NCBI GenBank assembly: GCA_943788005.1
Contig: CALSOP010000006.1
Location: forward strand, 62,001 to 126,000
Reading direction: 5' to 3'
Origin: an uncultured Gammaproteobacteria bacterium
GTDB taxonomy: Bacteria; Pseudomonadota; Gammaproteobacteria; Eutrophobiales; Eutrophobiaceae
Length of the DNA stretch: 64,000 nucleotides
Shown here piece after piece: positions 20,409 through 29,220 of the stretch. The notes under the pieces were generated by a model. That model had not been told where the DNA came from and did no database searches. It saw only the letters and a program-made list of their open reading frames with translations. Made by a program: the position numbers and the translations under genes. Position 1 is the stretch's first letter, and every line of letters starts with the position of its first letter.

Positions 20409-20434
20409 AGCCGGGCTTATGACCCGGCTTTTTT
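20409..20434 (+). terminator. Factor-independent terminator after epmB
   Basis: A perfect 7-bp stem AGCCGGG/CCCGGCT with a 7-base loop is followed at once by six T residues. It is placed 87 bases after the last readable epmB codon and oriented to end that transcript. Confidence 0.85.
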
Positions 20435-20436
20435 AC

Positions 20437-20502
20437 GTCCATCGGATGGACCGTATGTCTCGAGAGGACAGGAGTCCGAAGAGACGATTTACATGGATGG
20501 TC
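20437..20502. repeat. Palindromic intergenic element
   Basis: The element contains a hairpin GTCCATC-G-GATGGAC (20437-20451), then GTCTC (20457-20461) paired with GAGAC (20481-20485) enclosing GGAC-AGGA-GTCC (20466-20477). GGATGGACC at 20444 is echoed as GGATGGTCC at 20494. The composition (GC-rich, nested hairpins in an AT-rich chromosome) fits the dispersed palindromic repeats seen between genes in many gammaproteobacteria. I see only one copy here, so dispersal is inferred. Confidence 0.5.
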
Positions 20503-20547
20503 CTATTTTTAAATTAGTTGTAGCTCTTCAGCTTTCGGCCAGAAGCG

Positions 20548-20624
20548 GACGTTAACGTTTGAACTCAGATGACCGGCAACACAGTGTGCAGCGAAACGAA
20601 GCTACATGTTGACTGGTTAGACGC
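20548..20624. repeat. Imperfect inverted repeat with attC-like ends
   Basis: The left arm reads CGTTAAC-GTT-TGAAC from about 20550. The reverse complement of the right arm reads CGTCTAAC-CAG-TCAAC, ending at 20624. Thus the arms pair over R-like and L-like boxes, and the right end GTTAGAC (20616-20622) fits the integron consensus GTTRRRY. Small hairpins (GCAACACAGTGTGC) lie between. The R-L spacing is shorter than in classical attC sites and the left box matches the consensus only partly, so this may be a different palindrome. It abuts the EncFtn stop at 20634. Confidence 0.3.
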
Positions 20625-20633
20625 TGTGGTTTG

Positions 20634-20921
20634 TTATGTATGTGCAATTGGTTTATCTGTAAATAAATAATCCTTAAGTTCTTTATCAAATGTAGGATCT
20701 TTTCTTCTAATCCACTCAAGAACCATCGCAGCATGTTCTTTTTCTTCGTCTCTATTATGCGCAAGTATTGCTTCTAATTCTTTATCTTTACATGCATCAA
20801 CTCTTTGGTTATACCAATCAACCGCCTCAAGCTCCTCCATTAGCGATGTGATTGCTCTATGCATATCTCTTGTTTCGTTTGTAAGTTCATCTATTGGTTC
20901 GTGATAGCCTTCATTTGACAT
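20634..20921 (-). CDS. Encapsulin-type ferritin-like protein (EncFtn family), no targeting tail
   Basis: EncFtn proteins oxidise Fe(II) at a ferroxidase centre formed between two subunits and are normally packaged in an encapsulin shell. The 95-residue protein matches the family core closely: ITSLMEELEAVDWYNQRVDA, ILAHNRDEEKEHAAM and VLEWIRR. The expected metal ligands are present as Glu30, Glu60 and His63, with Trp36 and Tyr37 nearby. It ends at FTDKPIAHT, where encapsulated members continue with a linker and a C-terminal shell-targeting peptide. No encapsulin gene lies in the window. It may act as a free annular ferroxidase, or the tail may be lost. Confidence 0.85.
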   Translation of the reverse strand: MSNEGYHEPIDELTNETRDMHRAITSLMEELEAVDWYNQRVDACKDKELEAILAHNRDEEKEHAAMVLEWIRRKDPTFDKELKDYLFTDKPIAHT

Positions 20922-21130
20922 AATTTATCCTCGATTTAATATTATTTCCAATCATAAAGTAGACATATAAAAAAATATACGTAACTACAGTTTTGGGTCG
21001 TTAGCTGCATACTATCACCCTGAAAGATAACGAAAAGCAATCGCTCTACAATAATGGGCCAATACTCTGAAACGAGTAGGTTAATCATATGCATTAGTAC
21101 TCAAAATAGATGACGCACAACTCTCTCATT

Positions 21131-21514
21131 TCAATTTAACTCCAACCTCAAGCTTACAGTTTGTGGATCGTTATTATTTTCAACTTTAACAAAACCAAAA
21201 CTTTTGGCGAGTTTTTGCATGGGGAAATTATTTGCTAGCGTATGGGCAAGTAATCGTTTAGTACCGTGCTCCCGACAATAATCAATTGTTTTACTCATCA
21301 GCTTATTACCCACACCTTGTTTCTGCATATCTGAACGCACAATGATCGCGAATTCAGCTTCAATATTGTCTGCGTCACTCACAACTCTCGTTACGGCTAT
21401 CGTCTCATCGTTATCCTCTGTATTTTTCTTTATCGCAATAAAGGCCATTTCTCGGTCGTAATCAATTTGCGTGAAGTGTGCCATCTGTGCATGCGAAAAA
21501 TTATTCACTGCTCG
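21131..21514 (-). pseudogene. C-terminal GNAT acetyltransferase part of the split Pat-like protein
   Basis: This is the frame-shifted continuation of the next gene upstream on the minus strand. From about 21519 it reads FFRAVNNFSHAQMAHFTQIDYDREMAFIA, then VRSDMQKQGVGNKLM (the acetyl-CoA loop) and a C-terminal GNAT half ending at 21131. It aligns with what should follow EDIYFRFF in the large protein. A 149-codon frame opening at 21580 exists, but its first ~20 residues are out-of-frame noise. With seven instead of eight A residues at 21515-21522 the two parts would form one 891-residue protein. Confidence 0.85.
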
Positions 21515-23807
21515 AAAAAAAACGAAAATAGATATCTTCAGAATTGATATGCGAAAAGAATTCATGATGCGCCATTTCATCTTCCGGCTTTATAGGTCTA
21601 ATAAGTAATTCAGCGCCTGATGCTAGTTTAGATAGTTCTTCTAACTCTTGTGGGTAGGGTCGAATCGCAAGATGGCTTGTGCCACCGGTCGCTACTGAAC
21701 TTATTTTTATTCTGGCGTCCAGTGCAATAACACCATTATTATTTGCAACAAGCGGATTAATATCGAGTTCTTGAAGTTCAGGGTGGTCAACTATAAGTTG
21801 TGAAATTTTTACTAATGTTACAAGGATTGCCTCCATATTTGCCGGTTTAACATCCCTATAACCCTTAAGAACTTTCGCAATTCGAGTACGTTGAACAAGA
21901 TCATTGGCCAACTTCATATTTAGCGGCGGCAAGGCGACAGATTTATCATTAACCACTTCTACAGATACACCTCCATGCCCGAACAAAATGACAGGCCCAA
22001 AGATAGAATCAGTAGTAACACCAATAATCAGTTCATAGTCGTTGGGACAGTCCACCATTGCTTGAACCGTAAAGCCTTCGATTATTGCATCAGGATTACT
22101 TTTTTTAATACGCTCTAACATCCCTTCAGCCGATAATTGTAGTATCGAAGCAGATTCAATATTCAGTAATACACCACCAACATCAGACTTGTGACTAATA
22201 TCTTTTGACAGGATTTTTAATGCTACTGGAAACCCTATTGATTTTGCCTGTTTGACGGCGTTATCAACATCACGCGCAATTAATGTCTTAACAATTGGGA
22301 TTTGATAGGCATCCAGCACATCTTTTGCTTCAGGCTCGGTAAGTATGTTTCGTTTTTCAGTTAAAACCGATTCAATAATTGTACGTACTCTTTCTTTATC
22401 GGGTTTGAAATCTTCAGGTATAGATGGTGGCAATTCGATCAGGTTTTTTTGATTTTTGTTATATTCAACAGCTTGCAGGAAAGCACTAATTGCTGACTCT
22501 GGCGTTTCGTATTGGGGAATATTATTTTTCTCGAAGATTTCTCTTGAATCTTGAACCGCATCTTCACCCATCCAACAGGTCAAGACAGGTTTGTGCGATT
22601 CATTTATAGCCTCTGTAATTGCACGTGCAACCTCGGCGTTGTCGATGATGGCTACCGGAACCAGCATTACCAATATGGCATCATAATTAGGATCATCCAA
22701 CAAGACCTTTAAAGCCTGAACATATCGCTTCGCATCACTGTCTCCGATAATGTCGACCGGGTTGCTACCCGACCATGTGACGGGGAGAAATTCATCCAAG
22801 GCTTGAATTGTTTTCGGTGCAAGTTCAGCCAAGCGCCCACCACTGTCAATCAAACTATCAGTTGCCAATACTCCAATACCACCACCATTAGTTAATATAA
22901 TCAATCTATCGCCATTTATACCTGAAACATATGCCAGTGTTTCCACAGCATCAAATAGATTTTGAATAGAATAAACGCGCAACATCCCTGCCCGGCGTAC
23001 CGCAGCATCAAACACATCGTCATTTCCGGCTAATGCACCTGTATGTGATGCAGCAGCCTTCGCACCTTCTGCCATTCTCCCCGACTTAATAACAATTACT
23101 TTCTTGTTTCGCGCAGTCGCACGTGCTGCTGACATGAATTTACGAGCAAGTTTTATTGATTCTACATAGAGCAATATCCCTGTTGTGTGTTGATCAGTGC
23201 CGAGATAATCAAGTAAATCACCGAAATCAACATCTGAACTGTCACCTAGCGAAATAAAATACGAAAAACCAATGCCGCGTGATTTGGCCCAATCTAATAT
23301 TGATGTGCAAATCGCGCCAGATTGTGAAATCACCGCAATATTACCTGGGAGAGAATCAGTATGAGCAAAACTCGCGTTTAAGCCGATACCGGGGATGAGT
23401 AAACCAACACAATTAGGTCCAAGGATACGAAAATCATAATGTCGTGCGACATCAAGCATTTGTTGTTCTAAACCATTAGCGTCATCTACTGCATGGAAAC
23501 CAGCGCTTATAACAACAGCTGCACGCGTTCCTTTCTCACCTAATTGCATAATGATGTCAGGAACTGTATGAGCGGGCGTGCAAATTACAGCAAAGTCTGG
23601 CACTACTGGTAGATCGGCTATGCGCTTATAGGCATACACACCACAGATGGTTTCGTACTTAGGATTAACGGGTAAGATTGGCCCATCAAAGCCACCACGC
23701 AAAAGGTTTTTCATAACCACATTACCGATCGATAGCGGTCTATCAGATGCGCCGATTAAAACTACTGACTTCGGGTTCAACAATTTGTTTAGATTGATAA
23801 CGCTCAT
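21501..23807 (-). CDS. Acetyl-CoA synthetase (ADP-forming)-like / Pat protein lysine acetyltransferase, cut before the GNAT core
   Basis: The 768-residue product has an N-terminal CoA-binding Rossmann domain (LNPKSVVLIGASDRPLSIGN), succinyl-CoA ligase-like domains (ISQSGAICTSILDWA; NGGGIGVLATD), an ATP-grasp domain (about 480-700, ending LDINPLVA) and the beginning of a GNAT domain (LLIRPIKPEDEMAHHEFF). It stops after FFSSSE because of a one-base excess in a run of eight A at 21515-21522. Full-length relatives (Pat/Pka) acetylate acetyl-CoA synthetase and other proteins. The ligase-like half usually lacks ligase activity in these fusions. A real product could come from slippage at the homopolymer, or the base may be a sequencing error. 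Confidence 0.88.
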   Translation of the reverse strand: MSVINLNKLLNPKSVVLIGASDRPLSIGNVVMKNLLRGGFDGPILPVNPKYETICGVYAYKRIADLPVVPDFAVICTPAHTVPDIIMQLGEKGTRAAVVISAGFHAVDDANGLEQQMLDVARHYDFRILGPNCVGLLIPGIGLNASFAHTDSLPGNIAVISQSGAICTSILDWAKSRGIGFSYFISLGDSSDVDFGDLLDYLGTDQHTTGILLYVESIKLARKFMSAARATARNKKVIVIKSGRMAEGAKAAASHTGALAGNDDVFDAAVRRAGMLRVYSIQNLFDAVETLAYVSGINGDRLIILTNGGGIGVLATDSLIDSGGRLAELAPKTIQALDEFLPVTWSGSNPVDIIGDSDAKRYVQALKVLLDDPNYDAILVMLVPVAIIDNAEVARAITEAINESHKPVLTCWMGEDAVQDSREIFEKNNIPQYETPESAISAFLQAVEYNKNQKNLIELPPSIPEDFKPDKERVRTIIESVLTEKRNILTEPEAKDVLDAYQIPIVKTLIARDVDNAVKQAKSIGFPVALKILSKDISHKSDVGGVLLNIESASILQLSAEGMLERIKKSNPDAIIEGFTVQAMVDCPNDYELIIGVTTDSIFGPVILFGHGGVSVEVVNDKSVALPPLNMKLANDLVQRTRIAKVLKGYRDVKPANMEAILVTLVKISQLIVDHPELQELDINPLVANNNGVIALDARIKISSVATGGTSHLAIRPYPQELEELSKLASGAELLIRPIKPEDEMAHHEFFSHINSEDIYFRFFSSSE

Positions 23808-23957
23808 GCGAATGCCTTTAATTCTCCTAAATCAGATATAAAACAACGGTACATAAGACATATTAGCAAATTATTGCACTGCACAATAATTATCTGCCAT
23901 ATAGAGCTATTTTATTGATAAATCGATAACTTATTGTATTGAGGCTAACAACTGATT

Positions 23958-24542
23958 TTATGGAAGGGCTAGTTTTCTTCTAAATTCGGTAAGTTGTTGA
24001 TGGTAATTAGTCGCTTCTCCATAATCGATGAAATCCTGATAGCGAGCGTGCCTACCTATGACTTTTCTTGCATGTTTTATTGGACACCAATATTGCTCTG
24101 TCCGTGCGGCTATCTCTCTCGCATACGCAATAACACCATTACCGTACTCGCAATAAACACAATTAAAACGTTCGATGCTATTCAGATGTTTTAATTTGCG
24201 GCGATCGATTACAACATAGTGCGAGCGTTTAACTTTTCTGATGCGATACAAGCTAAAACAAATCACCTGATAAAGTGTCATGCTAATATCAATAATTACA
24301 AAGGGGACTATCTTGCTATATATAAAAGGAGCGGAAAGCAGGTTTCTGAACTTACTATCCATGAAAAATCTGAATAGATTTTTTTTCAATTTTTTATGTG
24401 CGTCTTCAATACCCTCCTTGAATTGTACTTTTCCATCTTCATAAAAATAGAGAATCTTCTCTTGTCGTTCATTAATTATTTTTTCTATTTCATCTTCAAT
24501 ATTGGTTATTTGAGCTAACAATTCTTTAACTTTTTCGTCCAT
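23958..24542 (-). CDS. Conserved hypothetical membrane-associated protein with CxxC
   Basis: I do not recognise this 194-residue protein. It has an acidic/basic coiled-coil-like N-terminus (about 1-55), a hydrophobic segment near residues 78-96 (IVPFVIIDISMTLYQVICF) that could cross the membrane, and a basic C-terminal domain with CVYC, REIAARTEQYWCPIKHARK and RYQDFIDYGEA. The three cysteines, two in CxxC and one in WCP, with nearby His suggest metal binding. It has intergenic space on both sides and is probably its own transcript. Confidence 0.65.
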   Translation of the reverse strand: MDEKVKELLAQITNIEDEIEKIINERQEKILYFYEDGKVQFKEGIEDAHKKLKKNLFRFFMDSKFRNLLSAPFIYSKIVPFVIIDISMTLYQVICFSLYRIRKVKRSHYVVIDRRKLKHLNSIERFNCVYCEYGNGVIAYAREIAARTEQYWCPIKHARKVIGRHARYQDFIDYGEATNYHQQLTEFRRKLALP

Positions 24543-24671
24543 AATTATTCCTTAATAATTTAAGTTTTATAATTAACTCACGACAGCAATATTAATTTAT
24601 ATTTACTATATAGATTAAAAATCAATCATCCTCACTTTAAATAGAATATATATCGCTTATAGCTGTATACC

Positions 24672-25286
24672 TTACTCAAATACAAAAAACTGAGGCATTT
24701 CTTCTGGAGCATCATCCTCCAGTCCCCAGACATCACTCATCCTTACCGTCTCTGACGTATCTAAAATGCCACCCATATTAGTTGGGTGAAGGCCTTTCTT
24801 TTTAAGAACTGCCAGAGAATCTTTGGTGCCCCGTATGACACTTTTAATGCTTTCAAAATCCAGAGTGTTCTCTAGTGTTTTATGCGCTAAGCGTATTCGG
24901 AAAAAAGCTAAAATTGCATCTGCCGGTTCAGCCGAAGGAACACCAAGTATTTTTGCGACTTCAATTATTCGCCCGACGCCTTCTTCTATAACAGGCAACT
25001 CGACCTTAAGCCTATCTTCTGCTTTTTCAGGAAGCTCAAGTATTTTATGAAAGTCGATATAGCCAAGTTCATAAAGATCACCCATATCTTTAAATGGATG
25101 AACATCAATAGATAAATAGCGCAACGAGCATCCCGTCTCCTCAATATCTGCTTGCACCATACAAAACTGTATTGCCTCTTGCACAAAATCAATAAACATT
25201 GAAACTTGTGCTTCTTCTTCACCTTTGATTGGTGCCCCGGCTACTTGCTCAAACTCAGCCTCTGAAAATGACGTCAATATGGTCAT
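24672..25286 (-). CDS. Hypothetical protein of unknown family
   Basis: An acidic, soluble 204-residue protein without signal peptide or membrane segment, and no motif I recognise. It has a long helical, Glu-rich centre (LPEKAEDRLKVELPVIEEGVG), FRIRLAHKTLENTLDFESIKSVI, and a tail ending in EEMPQFFVFE. The frame is clean and coding-like and the gene stands alone between two gene-free gaps, so I consider it real. No function can be offered. Confidence 0.65.
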   Translation of the reverse strand: MTILTSFSEAEFEQVAGAPIKGEEEAQVSMFIDFVQEAIQFCMVQADIEETGCSLRYLSIDVHPFKDMGDLYELGYIDFHKILELPEKAEDRLKVELPVIEEGVGRIIEVAKILGVPSAEPADAILAFFRIRLAHKTLENTLDFESIKSVIRGTKDSLAVLKKKGLHPTNMGGILDTSETVRMSDVWGLEDDAPEEMPQFFVFE

Positions 25287-25433
25287 GCTTATTTTAAAAC
25301 CTCAAAATTATTAGTATTTTCAGCAGGATTCTAACGGTACTTGTGTATTCAGTACAGTTTCGAGTGATTAGCAGAATATTTACCCATGCCAAACTCCATT
25401 CACTCAAGCCTAAAGCAAGCTTTTTCATAGCTA

Positions 25434-25898
25434 TTAACCACTCTTAGTATTCCTGTCATACATCACAATACTACCGGTTACTGCTACATTTAAAGAATAC
25501 GCTCCTGGGAGCTTTATCAAAGATTGGCATTGCTCCAGAACCTGCGGTGGTAAACCGCTTATTTCATTTCCCAGTAGATATACGGCTCTGTCTGGGTGCT
25601 CATACTCGCTTAATGCTATCGCATCTTTACCCATTTCTACCGCAACTAATCTAGTTGAGTAAGGTAAATGATCTTTCAATTCGTCAAACGTCTTGAAGTG
25701 ATACAACGGTATTCTAGTCCATGACTTTGTGACGTCGCTTCCCTGATGCTTATATTTTTTATCGACCGTAAAGATAAAGCTCGCTCCCAATAAATAAGCT
25801 GAACGCCAGAGTGTCCCTATATTTACTTCATCACTGTTATTCAGAATTCCAATTCCAAAAAAACCGTAATCGTCTTTAATTTCCTTTACTCGTGACAT
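25434..25898 (-). CDS. SpoU/TrmH family RNA 2'-O-methyltransferase
   Basis: The 154-residue protein has the SPOUT knot motifs: motif 1 region NSDEVNIGTLWRSAYLLGA (near residue 21), motif 2 YLLGNEISGLPPQVL (near 107) and motif 3 SLNVAVTGSIVMYDR (near 134). It is a minimal catalytic domain, like TrmL but without close identity to it. The target (tRNA wobble or rRNA ribose) cannot be read from the sequence. A UbiA-type gene lies just upstream on other coordinates, 40 bases away, on the same strand. Confidence 0.85.
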   Translation of the reverse strand: MSRVKEIKDDYGFFGIGILNNSDEVNIGTLWRSAYLLGASFIFTVDKKYKHQGSDVTKSWTRIPLYHFKTFDELKDHLPYSTRLVAVEMGKDAIALSEYEHPDRAVYLLGNEISGLPPQVLEQCQSLIKLPGAYSLNVAVTGSIVMYDRNTKSG

Positions 25899-25937
25899 TT
25901 AGAATGTCTCACCCCTCTTTATCGTCATAATAAATGA

Positions 25938-26828
25938 TTAACCACAGACAATGGCTATTCCAAGTAGTAATGGCGTTAATAATGCCGCTGCTACATTTGC
26001 TGCCAAATATTGCGGATGCAGCCCAATTCTTGCGCCGAATTTTATTGCTCCTAAAAGTGAAAACATCGAGAACAATATAGGAATGAGAGCGATGACACTC
26101 AAGCTTGGGATAGCCTCACTGAAAATAAAATAAATGATCAATGAATATGCCGTCAGCATAAAAATGGTATACATGATATTACTGTTTTTTATGCCATAGG
26201 TAATTGGATAAGTATTTCTTCCAATAGTCGAATCAGCTTCTATATCTGGGTATTGATTCAATAAGAGTAGATTGTTGACCAGAAAAAAAGGCACGAGTGC
26301 GATCATCCACGCCTGATTCGAATGCCCACCGGTCAAGACAACATTAGCACCAACAACCATAAGCATCCCAAAACCCAAACCTGGAGCAATAAGACATAAG
26401 AAAGGGGAGCGATTAATCCATTTTGTATACGCAGTTATAAGAACGACACCAACTAAGCCAATCGGCATGATTTCCATGCCGTATTCAATCACAAGACTCA
26501 CGCCGATTGTTATCGTCACCGCTAACGACACTAGTCCAAGAACTAGTACTGATTTAGCCATCTCAGGGTTGTCAGGCAATGCACCACTACCACCGCTAAA
26601 CGGTGTTTTCCTGGTAATGAGGTCCAATCCACTTTTAAAGTCATCGTACTCATTAAGCGTGTTAACACTGATATGGGCAGCAATAGCACCGATAAATATG
26701 ATGCTAAGTGTAGCCAGGTCAATTGACGGATGAACTACGTACGCGGTGCTAAAGCCTAAAAATATACAGACAGGTGTTAAAACGAGAAAGGGTGCACGAA
26801 TTGTCTGAAGCAAGGTTTTAATTTGCAT
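25938..26828 (-). CDS. UbiA family prenyltransferase
   Basis: An integral membrane prenyltransferase of 296 residues with about eight helices. Both Asp-rich motifs are present: NTLNEYDDFKSGLD near residue 57 and NQYPDIEAD near residue 190. The sequence between (KTPFSGGSGALPDN) resembles the MenA-like group more than UbiA proper. It would join a polyprenyl diphosphate to an aromatic or other acceptor. No quinone-biosynthesis genes are adjacent, so the acceptor is unknown. Confidence 0.82.
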   Translation of the reverse strand: MQIKTLLQTIRAPFLVLTPVCIFLGFSTAYVVHPSIDLATLSIIFIGAIAAHISVNTLNEYDDFKSGLDLITRKTPFSGGSGALPDNPEMAKSVLVLGLVSLAVTITIGVSLVIEYGMEIMPIGLVGVVLITAYTKWINRSPFLCLIAPGLGFGMLMVVGANVVLTGGHSNQAWMIALVPFFLVNNLLLLNQYPDIEADSTIGRNTYPITYGIKNSNIMYTIFMLTAYSLIIYFIFSEAIPSLSVIALIPILFSMFSLLGAIKFGARIGLHPQYLAANVAAALLTPLLLGIAIVCG

Positions 26829-26881
26829 CTTTTAATTATCTTTAGTTAGCAATTAAGACCAGAGTATAGGTTGATGCACAT

Positions 26882-28354
26882 TCATTTCCCAAACATTGAT
26901 CCTAGTATTCCACGAATAATTTTTCGTCCCAAGGCACTCCCCATACTCCGCGCGACACTTTTCATCAACGCTTCACCAATACCCTGTCGGTTACTACCTC
27001 GCTTAGCGGGTTGTTTTGCATTTGTTGCTTGTTTTGCTTGAGCCTTCTCTACTTTTTGCACAGTTTTCTTAGCACGCTTTTGCAATATTTCATGCGCTGA
27101 ATTCCTATCTAAAGATTCATTGTAACTATCACCAATAATTGACTTTTCAATAACCTCAGCGCGTTCCGTTGCTTTTAACGGTCCAATACGTGATTGTGGC
27201 GGTCTGATTAAAGTGCGCTCAACTGGTGTAGGACTACCCTTTTCATCGAGAACAGAAACCAATGCTTCGCCTGTGCCTAGCTCAGTAATAATTTGTTTAC
27301 AATCAAAGCTTGGATTTTGACGAAATGTTTCAGCAACGGTCTTAACTACTTTTTTATCTTTTGGAGTAAATGCACGCAAGGCATGCTGAATACGCAAGCC
27401 GAGTTGCCCTAATATATCTTCAGGTATATCAGTGGGATTTTGACTTATAAAATATATACCCACACATTTAGATCTAATCAAGCGAACAACTTGTTCGATT
27501 TTGTCGACTAATGAACGCGGCGCTCGATCAAACAACAAATGTGCTTCATCAAAAAAGAAGACTAATTTTGGTTTTTTAGCATCCCCTACTTCGGGTAGTT
27601 GTTCAAACAACTCTGATAGCAACCATAGTAGAAATGAAGCATAGAGTTTTGGTGACTGCGATGACAGTTTGGTCGCATCAAGTATATTAATAATGCCACG
27701 ACCATCTTCATCTCTTTGCATTAGGTCGCGTAAGCCCAATGCAGGTTCGCCGAAAAAATTCTTTGCGCCTTGTTGATCAAGAACTAATAATCTTCGCTGA
27801 ATCGCAGCGACACTGGCTTTAGATATATTGCCGTAATTTGAACTTAGCTCACTGGCATTTTCAGCCATCCAACTGAGCATCGACCGTAGATCTTTAAGAT
27901 CTAGTAACAATAACCCTTCGTCATCCGCAATACTGAAACAAGCATAGAGAATACCGCTCTGAGTATCATTTAACTCTAGTAAATTCGATAACAATAATGG
28001 TCCCATTTCCGAGATAGTTGTTCGAATCGGATGTCCTTTTTTACCAAACATATCCCAAAAAACAACCGGGTTAGCATTAAAGGCAAAATCTTTAATCGGT
28101 ATCTCAGCAAGGCGTTCATCAATCTTGGGATGTGGCGCGCCTGCTTTTGCAAGGCCGGACAAATCACCTTTTATGTCTGCTACAAATACGGGCACGCCCA
28201 ACTGGGAAAATCCTTCTGCCAAAATTTGCAACGTTACCGTTTTACCTGTGCCTGTAGCACCGGCAATCATGCCGTGACGATTACTTAATTTGGCTAGTTG
28301 GCTTATAAGCTTCCCGTTAGCACCACCGATCGTTAATTGCGTTTTATTATTCAT
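26882..28354 (-). CDS. HerA-like ATPase, DUF853 (YjgR family)
   Basis: The 490-residue protein matches the YjgR/DUF853 family of HerA-FtsK-type ATPases: Walker A GATGTGKTVTLQ near residue 35, DIKGDLSGLAK, DMFGKKGHPIRTT, Walker B LVFFFDEAHLLF near residue 260, and ISQNPTDIPEDILGQLG. The C-terminus is basic and ends in a glycine-rich MGSALGRKIIRGILGSMFGK tail. The physiological function is unknown; DNA translocation is assumed from the fold. A secreted small protein is encoded just upstream in the same direction. Confidence 0.9.
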   Translation of the reverse strand: MNNKTQLTIGGANGKLISQLAKLSNRHGMIAGATGTGKTVTLQILAEGFSQLGVPVFVADIKGDLSGLAKAGAPHPKIDERLAEIPIKDFAFNANPVVFWDMFGKKGHPIRTTISEMGPLLLSNLLELNDTQSGILYACFSIADDEGLLLLDLKDLRSMLSWMAENASELSSNYGNISKASVAAIQRRLLVLDQQGAKNFFGEPALGLRDLMQRDEDGRGIINILDATKLSSQSPKLYASFLLWLLSELFEQLPEVGDAKKPKLVFFFDEAHLLFDRAPRSLVDKIEQVVRLIRSKCVGIYFISQNPTDIPEDILGQLGLRIQHALRAFTPKDKKVVKTVAETFRQNPSFDCKQIITELGTGEALVSVLDEKGSPTPVERTLIRPPQSRIGPLKATERAEVIEKSIIGDSYNESLDRNSAHEILQKRAKKTVQKVEKAQAKQATNAKQPAKRGSNRQGIGEALMKSVARSMGSALGRKIIRGILGSMFGK

Positions 28355-28382
28355 AGTTCTTTATATTAAATTCATGATAGTT

Positions 28383-28937
28383 TTATATTGCTTTACCTTT
28401 CTTCAACAGTTCTTTTATTAGTTCTTTTTCTTTCAGGCCACTACTATCACCACCTATAAAAGTGCTAGAACCAGAAGAAAAACTGCTGCCAAAAGTGTCC
28501 ACTAAATTGACTGTTTGTCCAAGCCCACTTAAAAAATCCTCATCGCTCAGCGTTGATAACGGGTGTATGTAAGCGCTCCATAATGTTTCCTTGGCTATGG
28601 CATAACGTGCATCTAAAGCACTATCAAAGTTTGCTTGCATGATTCGGTACAGGTGCTTTTCTGTGAGTTCGGACGTCTCTGTAATGGGTATAACGATGCG
28701 CATCCGGTCCGCAGTCTCATCGGTAATAACAGTGACTGCATGGTTGCCTACTTTCAATTGCCACATGCCATTAGTGCCCTCAGGAGTCTTGTCTAATCGA
28801 CGAATAATCTCTTCTAGTCGACTATTATTCATGGAGCATGTCTTAGCTTGCTCAGGTTCTATAGTTTCTGCAAAAGCTAAAAAAGAACTTAGAGAAAATA
28901 AAACAATAAAAAATAATTTAGATATTCGATCAGTCAT
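28383..28937 (-). CDS. Exported hypothetical protein
   Basis: The 184-residue protein starts with a clear signal peptide (basic MTDRISK, hydrophobic FFIVLFSLSSFLAFA, cleavage after AFA). The mature part has an alpha/beta segment (WQLKVGNHAVTVITDETADRMRIVIPI) and a Gly/Ser-rich C-terminus. The central pattern recalls the type III secretion chaperone-like/YbjN fold, but that is only a resemblance. It should be periplasmic or secreted. It is 28 bases upstream of the HerA-like gene and may be cotranscribed. Confidence 0.7.
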   Translation of the reverse strand: MTDRISKLFFIVLFSLSSFLAFAETIEPEQAKTCSMNNSRLEEIIRRLDKTPEGTNGMWQLKVGNHAVTVITDETADRMRIVIPITETSELTEKHLYRIMQANFDSALDARYAIAKETLWSAYIHPLSTLSDEDFLSGLGQTVNLVDTFGSSFSSGSSTFIGGDSSGLKEKELIKELLKKGKAI

Positions 28938-29220
28938 CTTGATTCTCCTCTATCACGATTCAGGAGACCATGTATTTATGATTCCAATAAATGATTACTA
29001 TATTTAGTATCACTGGAAGTCATTAAACAAAACAGGCCAATGTTAATAGTATGTGATATTCAGCCAAGAATCGAAGAAAAAATAATCTAGCAGTTCAGGC
29101 TTTTTACCCATGTTCCCAGATATGAATGCCTTAATTATGACTTTATGAGAAGTTGCTCAAAGGCATAAAAAAAATATTTAATGGGTAGAACGACGGGCTT
29201 TATACCTATTTTAAATCAAG

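Larger units (their letters stand above)
20323..20633. other. Gene-free, structure-rich interval after epmB
   Basis: These 311 bases hold, in order, a factor-independent terminator (20409-20434), a palindromic element (20437-20502) and an attC-like imperfect inverted repeat (20548-20624), each listed separately. No protein frame of note is present. The interval separates the epmB remnant from the minus-strand EncFtn gene. Confidence 0.7.

Noticed and set aside
20634..20921. Encapsulin nanocompartment system
   Set aside because: Only the ferritin cargo is present; no shell gene (HK97-fold) is found on either strand within the window.
28938..29220. Possible RNA gene or short gene in this 283-base gap
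   Set aside because: I found no tRNA cloverleaf, no stem with a T run and no frame with a ribosome site.
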